A stretch of DNA of 64,000 bases from Kangiella sp. TOML190 (GCF_023706045.1 NZ_BQYL01000001.1:682001-746000); one strand, 5' to 3'; shown: positions 8,428-17,998, counted from the stretch's first letter. Program-made: numbers and translations. The notes: a model not told the origin generated them from the sequence alone.

Positions 8428-9469
8428 TAAAAGACTCCAGTATCCGTCGATCCAGATCGCTGCTTGCTTGTTCGGTTAACATCTCATCAGAAATTTTAGC
8501 CAGCTCCGTTAACACCTCTTGCGGTAACTCTTTTAGCACGACTCCATGTTTTTCCACTAAGGTTTGCAAGGCTTGGTTATTACGCGCGGTAAAATCCGCC
8601 AACATATCCGCATTAGCCGCGCGGCAAGCTTGAGTGACCACTTGCTGCAGATCTTCTGGCAAAGCTTGATAAGCATCTTTATTGATCAAGGCTTCTAGCG
8701 TAGTGCCAGGCTCGTGCCAGCCAGGATAATAATAATATTTAGCCGCTTTAAACAAACCAAAAGCCAAATCGTTATAAGGGCCGACCCATTCAGCAGCATC
8801 AATCACCCCAGTTTCCAGCGAGGTAAAAACTTCCGAGCCAGGCATCAGCACTGGAATACCGCCAGCCCGTTTCCAGACTTCGCCGCCAAGCCCTGGAATA
8901 CGCATTTTAAGCCCTTGCACATCCTGCATGGAGTGGATTTCTTTATTAAACCAACCCGCCATCTGCACCCCAGTGTTGCCTGCGGGTTCAGGCATTAAAC
9001 CCACCGGATCATACAGCTCCTGCCAAAGCTCCAAGCCGCCACCGTGCAACAACCAGCCGTTCATTTCTTGTGCATTCAGGCCAAAAGGAACCGAGGCAAA
9101 AAACGGCGCCATCGCTAATTTACCGCGCCAATAATAAGCTGCTCCATGACCCATTTGCGCAGCGCCGATCGCCACCGACTCAAACACTTGCAAGGCCGGC
9201 ACTAATTCGCCAGCGCCATAAACCTTCACTCGCATCCGGCCGCCGCTCATCTGATTAATCAGTTGTGCTAAATATTCCGCTCCTTCACCCAATCCAGCAA
9301 AGTTTTTCGGCCAAGTCGTGACCATGGTCCACTCAATCACCTTACCGCTAAAGCTATTGCCACTAGCGGATGCGGATTGGTTTTTCTCTGGCGGTTTATT
9401 CGGTTTGCTACAAGCGCTAAGTCCCACCGCCGTCGCACCCAAGCCGCCAATAAATTTTCTACGTTTCAT
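8357..9469 (-). CDS. TRAP transporter solute-binding protein (TakP/DctP type), Tat lipoprotein signal
   Basis: A 370-aa periplasmic receptor of the mannitol/chloroaromatic/2-oxoacid branch of TRAP systems. The N-terminus combines a twin-arginine motif (RRKFIGG) with a lipobox-like LSAC at residues 17-20, so it is probably exported folded by Tat and perhaps lipid-anchored. Conserved binding-site stretches are LKMRIPGLGGEVW (the ligand-binding Arg region) and DAAEWVGPYND; the YPGWHEPGT motif is typical of TakP-like receptors, which bind 2-oxoacids. The C-terminal VSEQSYYDAR is a normal family ending, so the 71-bp antisense overlap with murI is genuine. It likely serves the dctQM permease upstream. 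Confidence 0.93.
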   Translation of the reverse strand: MKRRKFIGGLGATAVGLSACSKPNKPPEKNQSASASGNSFSGKVIEWTMVTTWPKNFAGLGEGAEYLAQLINQMSGGRMRVKVYGAGELVPALQVFESVAIGAAQMGHGAAYYWRGKLAMAPFFASVPFGLNAQEMNGWLLHGGGLELWQELYDPVGLMPEPAGNTGVQMAGWFNKEIHSMQDVQGLKMRIPGLGGEVWKRAGGIPVLMPGSEVFTSLETGVIDAAEWVGPYNDLAFGLFKAAKYYYYPGWHEPGTTLEALINKDAYQALPEDLQQVVTQACRAANADMLADFTARNNQALQTLVEKHGVVLKELPQEVLTELAKISDEMLTEQASSDLDRRILESFISFRDQARQWHKVSEQSYYDARS

Positions 9470-9565
9470 CTTATTTTAAGCTCTAAAAAACTACTGGCAT
9501 CAATGTACCGACTATAATAGGCTATGGCAAATTTGTTCAACTTTTCACCCCAGAATGGAGTTCGC

Positions 9566-10279
9566 ATGTCCAGTTTTATTAATATCTATGAAAACGCGCT
9601 TAGCCCTGAGTTTTGTCAGCGCTGTATTGATAAATTCGAGCAAAGCCCAAACAAACGCCAAGGAGAAACTGGTCATGGGGTGGATAAAATTAAAAAGAAC
9701 AGTATCGATATTACCATCACTAATTTTGCAGATGAATGGCAAGACGAAATGACCCATCTGCAAAATATTGTCTTACAAGGTCTGATTCAATACGTTCGCC
9801 AACACCCCTTTATGCTTGCCGGTGCGATTTCCCTCACCTATCAAAACCAAGATGGTGAAATGGAGCCATTATCCTACGTTGATGTGGAAAAGATGGACGA
9901 CGCTTCGCTGGCGAATTTTTTACGCGCGGTGTATCGCCTTGGCTCAGTTAATTTACAAAAGTATGAAAAAGGCAAAGGCGGCTATTTCCATTGGCATTCG
10001 GAACATTATCCGCACCCGCAAGATCCCCATCAGGACTCGTTACACCGCACTTTGCTTTGGATGTTTTACTTAAACGATGTCGAGGAAGGCGGCGAAACCG
10101 AATTTTACTTTCAAAAAATTCGCTCCAAACCCAAACAAGGCTCGCTACTGATCGCGCCCGCTGGCTTTACCCACACCCACCGCGGACAAAAGCCAATTTC
10201 CGACGATAAATATATTTTCACCAGCTGGGTCTTGTATCAAAGAGCGCAAGATATGTACCAACAAGCACCGCAAGGATAA
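9566..10279 (+). CDS. 2OG-Fe(II) oxygenase family protein (prolyl 4-hydroxylase-like)
   Basis: A 237-aa protein with the P4Hc double-stranded beta-helix in its C-terminal half. The segment FHWHSEH (about 141-147) provides the first metal ligands, here HxE rather than HxD if His144 and Glu146 are used; the distal His is in THTHRG (about 205). LLWMFYLNDVEEGGETEF is the conserved core. Family members hydroxylate proteins or small molecules with 2-oxoglutarate and O2; the substrate is unknown. The start at 9566 has GGAG seven bases upstream; an ATG 14 codons earlier lacks a good site. Transcription probably ends at the bidirectional terminator just downstream. Confidence 0.88.
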   Translation: MSSFINIYENALSPEFCQRCIDKFEQSPNKRQGETGHGVDKIKKNSIDITITNFADEWQDEMTHLQNIVLQGLIQYVRQHPFMLAGAISLTYQNQDGEMEPLSYVDVEKMDDASLANFLRAVYRLGSVNLQKYEKGKGGYFHWHSEHYPHPQDPHQDSLHRTLLWMFYLNDVEEGGETEFYFQKIRSKPKQGSLLIAPAGFTHTHRGQKPISDDKYIFTSWVLYQRAQDMYQQAPQG

Positions 10280-10294
10280 ATTTTTCTCTAGCTC

Positions 10295-10325
10295 AAAAAA
10301 AGCCCAGCAATTGCTGGGCTTTTTC
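10295..10325. terminator. Bidirectional intrinsic terminator
   Basis: A perfect 10-bp palindrome, AGCCCAGCAA/TTGCTGGGCT at 10301-10320, is preceded by a run of A and followed by a run of T. It can therefore end transcription of both the oxygenase gene from the left and the convergent protease gene from the right. Confidence 0.93.
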
Positions 10326-10357
10326 CCTTAGGTACTCACTACATACTTAGATAAGCA

Positions 10358-12217
10358 TTAAGGCGTTACACTTTCCTCATCCGAACAAACGGTAGTCGAG
10401 TTACGTTCGCAAATTTGATAAGTATAAGTTACGCCAGCAGTAACATTCTTATCGTTCCACTTACCATCGTTACGAGTAGTTTTGATCTTAGTGCCATCGC
10501 GATAAATATCGACACGCGAGCCATTTGCTCCAGACCAACGAACTTTTAAGAAGCCTTTGCGAGTAAAGCCGTCGAAGTATAAATCGATTGGCGCTGGGCC
10601 GGTTCCGCCATCAGTTACTGTGACTTGCTGAGTAGCATTATCTGTCGCACCGTCATTATCGGTTAGGGTTAGCGTGACCGCATAGGTACCGGCGCTACCA
10701 AAGGTATGATTAGTGGTTGCACCAGAGCCACCGAATGACCAAGCATAGCTTGCAATGGAACCGTCCGGATCATTGGAACCAGAGCCGTCGAAACTACAGC
10801 TTAAATCGGCACAGCTAAAGGTAAAGCTCGCGTTAGGCGCTTGGTTGGTGGGTGGCGTGCCGCCATCGATTTCAGCGATTGCTGCAGCCGCATCCACAAT
10901 ACCATCACCACAGTTAGAGGTATTACAGCTAGAGCCAGATGGGAAGGCTCGTGCAGAATCTTTTAACGCCTGCTCGATTTCATCCGGTGTCGCATTTGGG
11001 TTCGCCTCAAACATCAAAGCCGCAACACCCGCCACATGCGGCGCTGCCATCGAAGTTCCTTGGTAATACACATAAATATCACTACCCGGACCTTGAGCAC
11101 CATCATTCAAGGTTGAAGCAATGCCATCATTGCCATTGCCGCCTGGCGCTGCAACATCAATATTGGAGCCGTAGTTTGAGTAAGAAGCGCGCTCGCCTTG
11201 ACGACCGGTTGCCGCCACGTTAATAACGCCTGGACAGTTGCCTGGGCTGTAATTTGAAGAATTGGCATTGCTATTACCCGCAGCAACCACCACCACAGCA
11301 CCATTGGCTTTAGCGGTATTAATCGCATCGATTTCCGACTGCGAACAAGCGCCAGAGCCGCCAAGACTCATATTGATAACTTTGGCAGGATTAGGATTTC
11401 CCGGCACGCCCGAAACGCTACCGCCAGATGCCCACACGATGCCATCCACAATATCCGAAGTATAGCCACCACACTTACCTAAGACGCGTACCGGTACTAC
11501 CTTAGAATTATAAGCAACGCCAGCAACCCCAATATTATTGTTGGTTACCGCAGCAACCGTACCGGCAACGTGGGTACCGTGCCAGCTTGAGTCTTGCGCT
11601 GAGTTAAAGCCACCACACTCATTAAAAGTAACCCAATCACCTGGATCGAGCGCGTCTGAATCACGACCGTTGCCATCATTAGCAACAAAGGTATCGTTGA
11701 TCATGTCATAGCCACCAATAATATTGGCCGCTAAGTCAACGTGGGGACGATAACCCGTATCCAAGACCGCTACATTCACCCCAGCACCCGTAGCTTGATC
11801 CCAAGCGTCTTCAAGGTTAATACCGCCAGTAGCTTCATGATAGTGCCACTGCAGATTATAAAATTCGTCATTAGCCGTTGCGAAAGGCTTTTTAATCGCA
11901 TCAATTTCTACGAAAGCCACATCCGGATCGGCGGCAATTTGTGCCATCAAACGTGCTAATTGCTTGCGATTTTGCTTACGATTAAGCTTTACTACTTGTG
12001 CACCATTGTGCATAAAACGGCGATGCTGCATCGACTCTGCGGTGCGCGCAGCCATACTGTTCATGGCATTAAAACCAGATTTATTTTTTAGATTAACGTG
12101 TTGTTTATATTTAATGATCAAACGATCAGAAACGTCTTCAGCTTGGACGGATAAACTTAAACCCATAGCCACAGCAACAGCCGCAGGCACTAGGCCGCTT
12201 TTCATAGATAACTTCAT
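10358..12217 (-). CDS. Secreted subtilisin-like (S8) serine protease with PKD domain
   Basis: A 619-aa exported protease. It has a Sec signal peptide (cleavage after VQA near residue 26), an inhibitor-I9-like propeptide (about 30-112), and a peptidase S8 domain with Asp153 (VLDTGY), His213 (SSWHGTHVAG) and Ser389 (GTSMAAPH). A PKD domain follows (about 465-545, NDPDGSIASYAWSFG) and then a C-terminal beta-sandwich-like segment. Paired cysteines suggest disulfides in the mature extracellular enzyme. Similar proteins are extracellular proteases of marine Gammaproteobacteria used in protein breakdown; the substrate is not known. It is monocistronic, with a 196-bp leader separating it from uvrD. 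Confidence 0.95.
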   Translation of the reverse strand: MKLSMKSGLVPAAVAVAMGLSLSVQAEDVSDRLIIKYKQHVNLKNKSGFNAMNSMAARTAESMQHRRFMHNGAQVVKLNRKQNRKQLARLMAQIAADPDVAFVEIDAIKKPFATANDEFYNLQWHYHEATGGINLEDAWDQATGAGVNVAVLDTGYRPHVDLAANIIGGYDMINDTFVANDGNGRDSDALDPGDWVTFNECGGFNSAQDSSWHGTHVAGTVAAVTNNNIGVAGVAYNSKVVPVRVLGKCGGYTSDIVDGIVWASGGSVSGVPGNPNPAKVINMSLGGSGACSQSEIDAINTAKANGAVVVVAAGNSNANSSNYSPGNCPGVINVAATGRQGERASYSNYGSNIDVAAPGGNGNDGIASTLNDGAQGPGSDIYVYYQGTSMAAPHVAGVAALMFEANPNATPDEIEQALKDSARAFPSGSSCNTSNCGDGIVDAAAAIAEIDGGTPPTNQAPNASFTFSCADLSCSFDGSGSNDPDGSIASYAWSFGGSGATTNHTFGSAGTYAVTLTLTDNDGATDNATQQVTVTDGGTGPAPIDLYFDGFTRKGFLKVRWSGANGSRVDIYRDGTKIKTTRNDGKWNDKNVTAGVTYTYQICERNSTTVCSDEESVTP

Positions 12218-12413
12218 GGAACTACCCCGTGATTGGTTATAATTTAGGCTTTATAGCCTCTCCTTCTTAACACTCAAAACTAACCAGTGTTGTTGTTCCG
12301 TTAACCGGACTTTGCAAGTTATAGCAGTTCAGAAAGTCGCCATCAATCATTATTTAAACTAATTTTATGAGGCAATTAACATTACTTAAATTAATGTCAA
12401 TATTTTTTACATT

Positions 12414-14588
12414 TTAGGTAACGGCTTCCAATTTGGCATAAGCTACCATCAGCTTTTTTAGCCCTTCGGTTTCAAAATTAATTTGTACCGAAGCTTGCGG
12501 GCCATCGCCTTCATAGTTAATGATGATGCCTTTGCCGAACTTGGGGTGTTTAACCAATTGGCCTAGATAGAAACCTTCGGGACTTTTTTTGCGGATGGGT
12601 GATGATTTGGTGAAAACAGGTCTTTGCACTTGGGTGTTTAAACGCACTTCGCTTAATAATTCCGAAGGGATCTCGCGAATAAAGCGCGACATTTGCGGAT
12701 AGGTTTCGCGCCCAAATAAACGCCGCTTTTCCGCATAGGTCAGATACAGCTGCTGCATCGCTCGGGTGATGCCGACGTAAGCCAAACGCCGCTCTTCTTC
12801 GAGTCCGCCTGGCTCATCAAGCGACATTTGATGGGGAAATAGTTTTTCCTCGACTCCGGTGATAAAGACTAGCGGAAACTCTAAACCCTTAGCCGAGTGT
12901 AGCGTCATCATCTGCACCGCTTCTTGGTATTCTTCAGCTTGAGTATCGCCAGCTTCCAATGAAGCGTGGGATAAAAAGGCGGTCAAAGGCTCCATATCAG
13001 GCAGTTCTTCTGGCACTACTTCGTCCGGATCAAACTCACGTGCAGCGCTCACCAATTCTTGCAAGTTTTCTTTGCGTGCTTGGCCTTTTTCGCCTTTTTC
13101 CTTACCGTACATTTCTAACAAGCCAGAATGCTCAATAACAATCTGAGTTTGCTCAGCCAGCTCCAACTCGGCTGTATCTTGATCAAGCTCATTGATCAAA
13201 TTTACAAAGCCAGCCAAGGCATTCTTGGCTCGCGGAGTTAATAAATTCTCCGCTACCATTTTTTCCGCAGCCTGCCACAAAGACACTTGCTGACTTCGCG
13301 CCAATTCGCGGATCGCATCAACCGATTTTTGTCCTAGACCGCGCGCTGGCTGATTCACCACCCGCTCAAAAGAGGCATCGTCATTACGGTTCGTCATTAA
13401 CCGCAAATAGGCCAGAGTATCCTTAACCTCGGCGCGCTCGAAAAAGCGCAAGCCGCCATAAATCCGATAAGGGATCCCTTTATACAGCATCGATTCTTCC
13501 AAGATCCGCGACTGGGCGTTGGAGCGATACAGGATTGCTATGTCGTTATAACTGTTGCCTTGGCCGATCCAATCTTCAATCCGCGCCGCAATAAAGCGCG
13601 CCTCTTCTTGTTCATTAAAAGCCGCATAAACCGCAATCGGCTCCCCTTGGTTACCATCGGTCCAAAGGTTTTTGCCTAAACGGTCATTGTTATTGGCGAT
13701 CACGGCGTTGGCCGCCTTTAAAATCGTCGAGGTGGAACGGTAATTCTGTTCCAAACGGGACACTTTACAATCGGGGAAATCTTGTTCGAACTGGCGGATG
13801 TTTTCGATTTTCGCGCCGCGCCAGCCGTAAATCGACTGGTCGTCATCGCCGACTATGGTGATACGATTGTTAGCGCTACACAGCATCCGGATCCAAGCAT
13901 ATTGGATATGGTTGGTATCTTGAAACTCGTCCACCAAAATATGCGCAAAACGTTCTTGGTAGTGCTGTAACAAGCGCGGATTTTTGCTCCATAGCTCATA
14001 AGCACGCAGCAACAGCTCATTAAAATCTACCAGGCCGGCGGTTTTACAGGCTTCTTCGTAGGCGTAATACACCTTGATCATGGTGCTAACAAAAAAATCA
14101 CCATGATGATGAATATCACCCGGTCTTAGCGCCTCATCTTTTTTCGCATTGATATACCACTGGGCTTGTTTTGGCGGCCATTCGTTATCGTCTAGGTTAA
14201 GCTCTTTCATCACCCGCTTGATCACTCTGAGCTGATCCTGCGAATCGAGGATCTGAAAACCTTCGGGTAAACCAGCATCTTTATAGTGGGCGCGTAATAA
14301 GCGATGCGCAATCGAGTGGAAAGTCCCAATCCACATACCGCGCGCCGGCATTGCCAGCATATCCTCAACCCGCCCACGCATCTCGTGCGCCGCTTTATTG
14401 GTAAAGGTCACCGCCAAAATTCCATTCGGTGAGACGCCCTCGACCTTAACCAACCAAGCAATCCGGTGTACTAATACACGGGTTTTGCCCGAGCCAGCAC
14501 CGGCTAACACCAGCAAGGCTTTGTTGGGCGCGGTTACTGCTTCAGTTTGTGGCTCGTTTAGCGACTCGAGTATGCTTGAGGCATCCAT
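12414..14588 (-). CDS. uvrD: DNA helicase II
   Basis: An SF1A 3'-5' helicase of nucleotide-excision and mismatch repair (724 aa, E. coli UvrD 720 aa). Walker A is AGAGSGKT (about 29-36), Walker B is in LVDEFQDTN, motif III GDDDQSIYGWRGA, motif IV QNYRS and motif VI YVGITRAMQQLYLTYA. The C-terminal region LGQLVKHPKFGKGIIINYEG is the Tudor-like RNA-polymerase-interaction domain that separates UvrD/PcrA from Rep. In E. coli uvrD follows yigB directly; here two genes on the other strand separate them. The start is close to the first codon of the divergent lipoprotein gene. Confidence 0.97.
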   Translation of the reverse strand: MDASSILESLNEPQTEAVTAPNKALLVLAGAGSGKTRVLVHRIAWLVKVEGVSPNGILAVTFTNKAAHEMRGRVEDMLAMPARGMWIGTFHSIAHRLLRAHYKDAGLPEGFQILDSQDQLRVIKRVMKELNLDDNEWPPKQAQWYINAKKDEALRPGDIHHHGDFFVSTMIKVYYAYEEACKTAGLVDFNELLLRAYELWSKNPRLLQHYQERFAHILVDEFQDTNHIQYAWIRMLCSANNRITIVGDDDQSIYGWRGAKIENIRQFEQDFPDCKVSRLEQNYRSTSTILKAANAVIANNNDRLGKNLWTDGNQGEPIAVYAAFNEQEEARFIAARIEDWIGQGNSYNDIAILYRSNAQSRILEESMLYKGIPYRIYGGLRFFERAEVKDTLAYLRLMTNRNDDASFERVVNQPARGLGQKSVDAIRELARSQQVSLWQAAEKMVAENLLTPRAKNALAGFVNLINELDQDTAELELAEQTQIVIEHSGLLEMYGKEKGEKGQARKENLQELVSAAREFDPDEVVPEELPDMEPLTAFLSHASLEAGDTQAEEYQEAVQMMTLHSAKGLEFPLVFITGVEEKLFPHQMSLDEPGGLEEERRLAYVGITRAMQQLYLTYAEKRRLFGRETYPQMSRFIREIPSELLSEVRLNTQVQRPVFTKSSPIRKKSPEGFYLGQLVKHPKFGKGIIINYEGDGPQASVQINFETEGLKKLMVAYAKLEAVT

Positions 14589-14628
14589 TTAGGGTATGCT
14601 TATTAAAATTTTGATTGATGACCATTGT

Positions 14629-15390
14629 ATGAAAAAAGCGGCTGTATTTTTACTCTTTTTCAGTTTTATTTCGCTAGTTAGCTGCCAATCACCCTATACA
14701 GCCACACCGCCACTTGATCCGGTAGCTAAAGCTTATCAAAAACAGCAGTTGCGAGTACAAAATCAGCATAAAACTATCGTTGGCTATAAAGCAGGGCTCA
14801 CCAGTCAGGTAGGTCAAGCCAAGTTTGGGGTTACGCAACCCATAGCCGGCGTCTTATTTAAAGAAGGGCTGTCTTATGAGCGTCAAGTCTATCTATTGAA
14901 CGACTACCAGCGCTTGATGTTGGAAACGGAAATTGGCTTTATCCTCAAAACCGATCTGCCTCAATTTGTGATTTTTCCACCGGATATTCGCGGCTTTTTC
15001 GACCAGGCCGTTGCAGTGATTGAACTACCAAACCTAGATTTCCCCAATCTGAGCAAGGTCACTGGGATCGATTTGATAACCACCAATGTTGCATCTAATC
15101 ACTTCTTGATTGGCAAGCCCAAACCTTTAAACCCAAGCACCATCAATTCCATCACCACGGAACTGACTCGTAATGGGCAAACGGTAATAAAAGGTAAGGC
15201 GACCGATGCTATGGGCGATCAATTGGTAGCGCTTCGCTGGTTAATGATGAGACTACAAAGTGCTGGCTACTCGCTCAAAAAAGGCGATATTTTAATTACC
15301 GGCGTTTTAGGCAAGATGATCCCTGCCGAACGCGGTCAATACGATGCGGACTTTAGCGAACTGGGTCAGTTAAGTTTTTCTATTCAATAG
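14629..15390 (+). CDS. 2-keto-4-pentenoate hydratase/FAH-like lipoprotein
   Basis: A 253-aa protein with an N-terminal lipoprotein signal: MKKAAVFLLFF, then lipobox LVSC with Cys at residue 19. The rest resembles the MhpD/fumarylacetoacetate-hydrolase superfamily: GYKAGLTS near residue 52, the metal-site E-x-E pair in LETEIGF (about 99-101), an acidic residue in VIELP and the closing KGDILITGVLG. Those enzymes are normally cytoplasmic hydratases or decarboxylases of aromatic catabolism, so a lipid-anchored form is unusual. An alternative ATG at 14596 would spoil the signal. No strong ribosome site is seen. It is followed by a dehydrogenase gene and lies between uvrD and yigB, opposite in strand to both. 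Confidence 0.75.
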   Translation: MKKAAVFLLFFSFISLVSCQSPYTATPPLDPVAKAYQKQQLRVQNQHKTIVGYKAGLTSQVGQAKFGVTQPIAGVLFKEGLSYERQVYLLNDYQRLMLETEIGFILKTDLPQFVIFPPDIRGFFDQAVAVIELPNLDFPNLSKVTGIDLITTNVASNHFLIGKPKPLNPSTINSITTELTRNGQTVIKGKATDAMGDQLVALRWLMMRLQSAGYSLKKGDILITGVLGKMIPAERGQYDADFSELGQLSFSIQ

Positions 15391-15416
15391 TGTTAGTCGA
15401 CAGTTTAGGAGCAAAT

Positions 15417-16391
15417 ATGAAAGCGGTTTTACTCGATGCCGATACGCTTGGCGATTGGCAAGATCCAGCCAGCAGCGGCGGCGTTGATTTATCACCAGTG
15501 AGTCAGCTGTTCGACCAATTTGAAATTTATGGTCAAACCGAGCCGAGCCAAGTCTTGGCGCGTTGTGCTGATTGTGAGGTGATTATCACCAATAAAGTCG
15601 TACTCGATCGGGCTCTGCTTGAGCAGCTACCGAACCTACAGGTGATTCAATTAACTGCTACTGGCATGAATAATTTGGATCTAAACGCCTGCCAAGATCT
15701 AAATATCCAAGCCTTAAACGTCGAAGACTATTCAACCTATACGGTGGCGCAACTGACCCTACAATTTATGCTGAATTTTGCCACCCGTACCATTGAGCAT
15801 GATCGGCTGACCAAGTCAGGCGCTTGGCAAGCTAGCCGAATTTTTACCCTAACCAATTACCCCACCATCGAGTTAGCGAATAAAAACCTAGTGATTATTG
15901 GGCAGGGTAATATTGGTAAAAAAGTGGCACAACTGGCGCAAGCCTTTGGTATGAAGGTAAGTTTTGCGCAGCTGCCTAATCGCCCCGTTAGGACTAATCA
16001 GGAACCACTGATGGACGCAGTACAAAAAGCCGATTTTATTAGCCTACACTGCCCTTTATCGCCAGAGACTCAACAGCTCGTCGATAGTGAGTTTTTGCAA
16101 CAGATGAAACTCAGCGCCTACTTAATCAATACCGCCCGCGGGCCCATTATTAATGAAACGGATCTGGCCAAAGCTTTGCAAAATAAGATGATTGCAGGGG
16201 CAGCGCTGGATGTCTTATCGCAAGAACCACCGACCGCTGACAATCCGTTGCTGAACAAGCCACTGAACAATCTAGTGCTCACTCCACATATCGCTTGGGC
16301 GAGTCAGGAAGCCAAAGTGCGCTTAATTGATAAAATGGCTACGAACTTAACTGACTATTTATCCAATAACAACTTGCCTAATCGCCGCTAG
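15417..16391 (+). CDS. D-2-hydroxyacid dehydrogenase (glycerate dehydrogenase/hydroxypyruvate reductase-like)
   Basis: A 324-aa NAD(P)-dependent oxidoreductase. The Rossmann motif is VIIGQGNIGKKVAQLA; the catalytic Arg is in NTARGPIIN, the Glu in LDVLSQEPP and the His in TPHIAWAS, all in canonical order. Similarity is greatest to HprA-type enzymes that reduce hydroxypyruvate or glyoxylate, but substrate assignment within this family is loose. The start at 15417 has AGGAG six bases upstream. It begins 26 bp after the hydratase-like lipoprotein gene, so the two are probably cotranscribed. It converges on the HAD hydrolase gene with only a six-base gap. Confidence 0.9.
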   Translation: MKAVLLDADTLGDWQDPASSGGVDLSPVSQLFDQFEIYGQTEPSQVLARCADCEVIITNKVVLDRALLEQLPNLQVIQLTATGMNNLDLNACQDLNIQALNVEDYSTYTVAQLTLQFMLNFATRTIEHDRLTKSGAWQASRIFTLTNYPTIELANKNLVIIGQGNIGKKVAQLAQAFGMKVSFAQLPNRPVRTNQEPLMDAVQKADFISLHCPLSPETQQLVDSEFLQQMKLSAYLINTARGPIINETDLAKALQNKMIAGAALDVLSQEPPTADNPLLNKPLNNLVLTPHIAWASQEAKVRLIDKMATNLTDYLSNNNLPNRR

Positions 16392-16397
16392 GTAAAA

Positions 16398-17048
16398 TCA
16401 AATCGAGTGTAAGACGCCGATTTGCTCAAAGTTAAGTTCCAAATGCGGCACCTTAGCCGCTTTGGCGCTTAAAATATCTGTTTCAAAACTATCGCCAATA
16501 TGCACTAACTGATTGGTATTAATTTGGTAATGAGCGACTAGATAATTGAGCATTTCTGGCGAAGGTTTAGCCTGCCCATGAATTCCGGCGATCAAATGTT
16601 GATCAAAATATTTCGCTAGACCGACTTGATGCAAATTTGAATTACCGTTTGAAGTTGCCACTAGGGTGTATTTTTTTGTCAGTGTTTGCAAAACCTGCCG
16701 GCTAATTTTCGGTACTTGAATTTGATTGCGCCAATGATAAAAAATTGCAAAAGCCGGATTAATTAAGGCCAAATCACCGTCAGTGTCTATTAGCATTTGT
16801 TTGATCACTGCTTTACGCAATAAGGTCATATTATCGAAGTTTTGGTTCGATAGTTGCAGTTGCTGCGCGATAGATTCCATCGCATCAATAGAAAAGCGCT
16901 CTTTAATTGGTGGGTGCTGCTCAGATAAATAATCGAACAAAGCCTGTTGGCAGGTTTCTATAACGCCGCGATTGTCCCAAAGCGTATCGTCCAGATCAAA
17001 ACTGATGATTTTAATTTGATCCCAAGCTATGGACTTGATGTCGGTCAC
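16398..17048 (-). CDS. yigB: HAD-family hydrolase (YigB-like)
   Basis: A 216-aa haloacid-dehalogenase superfamily phosphatase. Motif I is SFDLDDTLWD (nucleophile and acid Asp), motif II VATSNGN, the motif III Lys is in GQAKPSPEML, and motif IV is HIGDSFETDI. Position directly after xerC, with a four-base ATGA overlap, matches E. coli yigB, whose product dephosphorylates FMN among other substrates. The name rests on motifs plus gene order; actual substrate is inferred. Confidence 0.88.
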   Translation of the reverse strand: MTDIKSIAWDQIKIISFDLDDTLWDNRGVIETCQQALFDYLSEQHPPIKERFSIDAMESIAQQLQLSNQNFDNMTLLRKAVIKQMLIDTDGDLALINPAFAIFYHWRNQIQVPKISRQVLQTLTKKYTLVATSNGNSNLHQVGLAKYFDQHLIAGIHGQAKPSPEMLNYLVAHYQINTNQLVHIGDSFETDILSAKAAKVPHLELNFEQIGVLHSI

Positions 17049-17998
17049 TTTTTGTTTTTCTCTTTAGTAGCTTTTAAGGATTCAGGATTCTGCTTCTTGG
17101 CAGTTGCTTTCTTATGGGCTCGCGGGTGCGCCGCATCGTAAGTTTTAGCTAAATGTTGAAAGTCTAAATGGGTGTACACTTGGGTGGTGGCGATACTGAC
17201 ATGGCCTAATAATTCTTGTACCGCACGCAAATCACTGGAAGACTCTAGAACATGAGTCGCGCAAGAATGGCGTAGCTTGTGTGGATGCAGCTTGTCATTC
17301 AGACCTAATACTTTACCCCAGTGGGTTAAGCGCATTTGTATTCCGCGTTGCGATAGGCGCTTGCCATTTTTATTTAAAAATAAGGCCAATTCTTGCGGAT
17401 CTTTGAGCAACAAGCTGCGTGCCTTGAGCCAAACCTTAATCGCCTCAATAGCAGCAGTTCCAATCGGCACTTGCCGCTGCTTATTACCTTTACCCAATAC
17501 TCGCAGTTCTTGGTTGGCCAGATCCATATCCGGCAGATCGATCCCCACTAACTCACTCAACCGAATGCCCGAACTGTAAAACAACTCCATGATCGCTTTA
17601 TCCCGCTGTTGTAACGGCTCGTCTGTGGGTATTCGATCTAAAAACTGAGTTAAGGAGTCAACGTCAATATTTTTGGGCAACCGTTTCGGCTTTTTTGGCG
17701 CACGAATACCCTTAGCAGGGTTCGACTTAGCCAATTTGTGCGCGACCAAGTAATCAAAAAATTGACGCACTGCACTTAATGACTGGGCAATACTGGTGGC
17801 GGATTTTCCTTGACGATTTTGCTCGGCAACAAACATTCGGATCTGCTGCCCTAATATCATCGAATAATTGTCCAGCTGATAGCGCTGACAGTAGTCTTGA
17901 AATCTATTTAAACAGCGTTGATAGCTGCTAACGGTATGCTCTGAATACAACTTTTGATGACTTAGGTAATCGAGATAAGCCTTTATGTGTTGTTGCAT
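17045..17998 (-). CDS. xerC: Tyrosine recombinase XerC
   Basis: Site-specific recombinase that, with XerD, resolves chromosome dimers at dif. It has the N-terminal SAM-like core-binding domain (1-95) and the catalytic domain with Arg146 (SGIRLSEL), His240-x-x-Arg243 (HPHKLRH), His266 (LLGHVSI) and Tyr275 (TTQVYTHL). The length of 317 aa slightly exceeds E. coli XerC (298 aa) because of a Lys-rich tail after DAAHPRAHKK. It sits in the conserved lptM-dapF-yigA-xerC-yigB block. Confidence 0.97.
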   Translation of the reverse strand: MQQHIKAYLDYLSHQKLYSEHTVSSYQRCLNRFQDYCQRYQLDNYSMILGQQIRMFVAEQNRQGKSATSIAQSLSAVRQFFDYLVAHKLAKSNPAKGIRAPKKPKRLPKNIDVDSLTQFLDRIPTDEPLQQRDKAIMELFYSSGIRLSELVGIDLPDMDLANQELRVLGKGNKQRQVPIGTAAIEAIKVWLKARSLLLKDPQELALFLNKNGKRLSQRGIQMRLTHWGKVLGLNDKLHPHKLRHSCATHVLESSSDLRAVQELLGHVSIATTQVYTHLDFQHLAKTYDAAHPRAHKKATAKKQNPESLKATKEKNKK

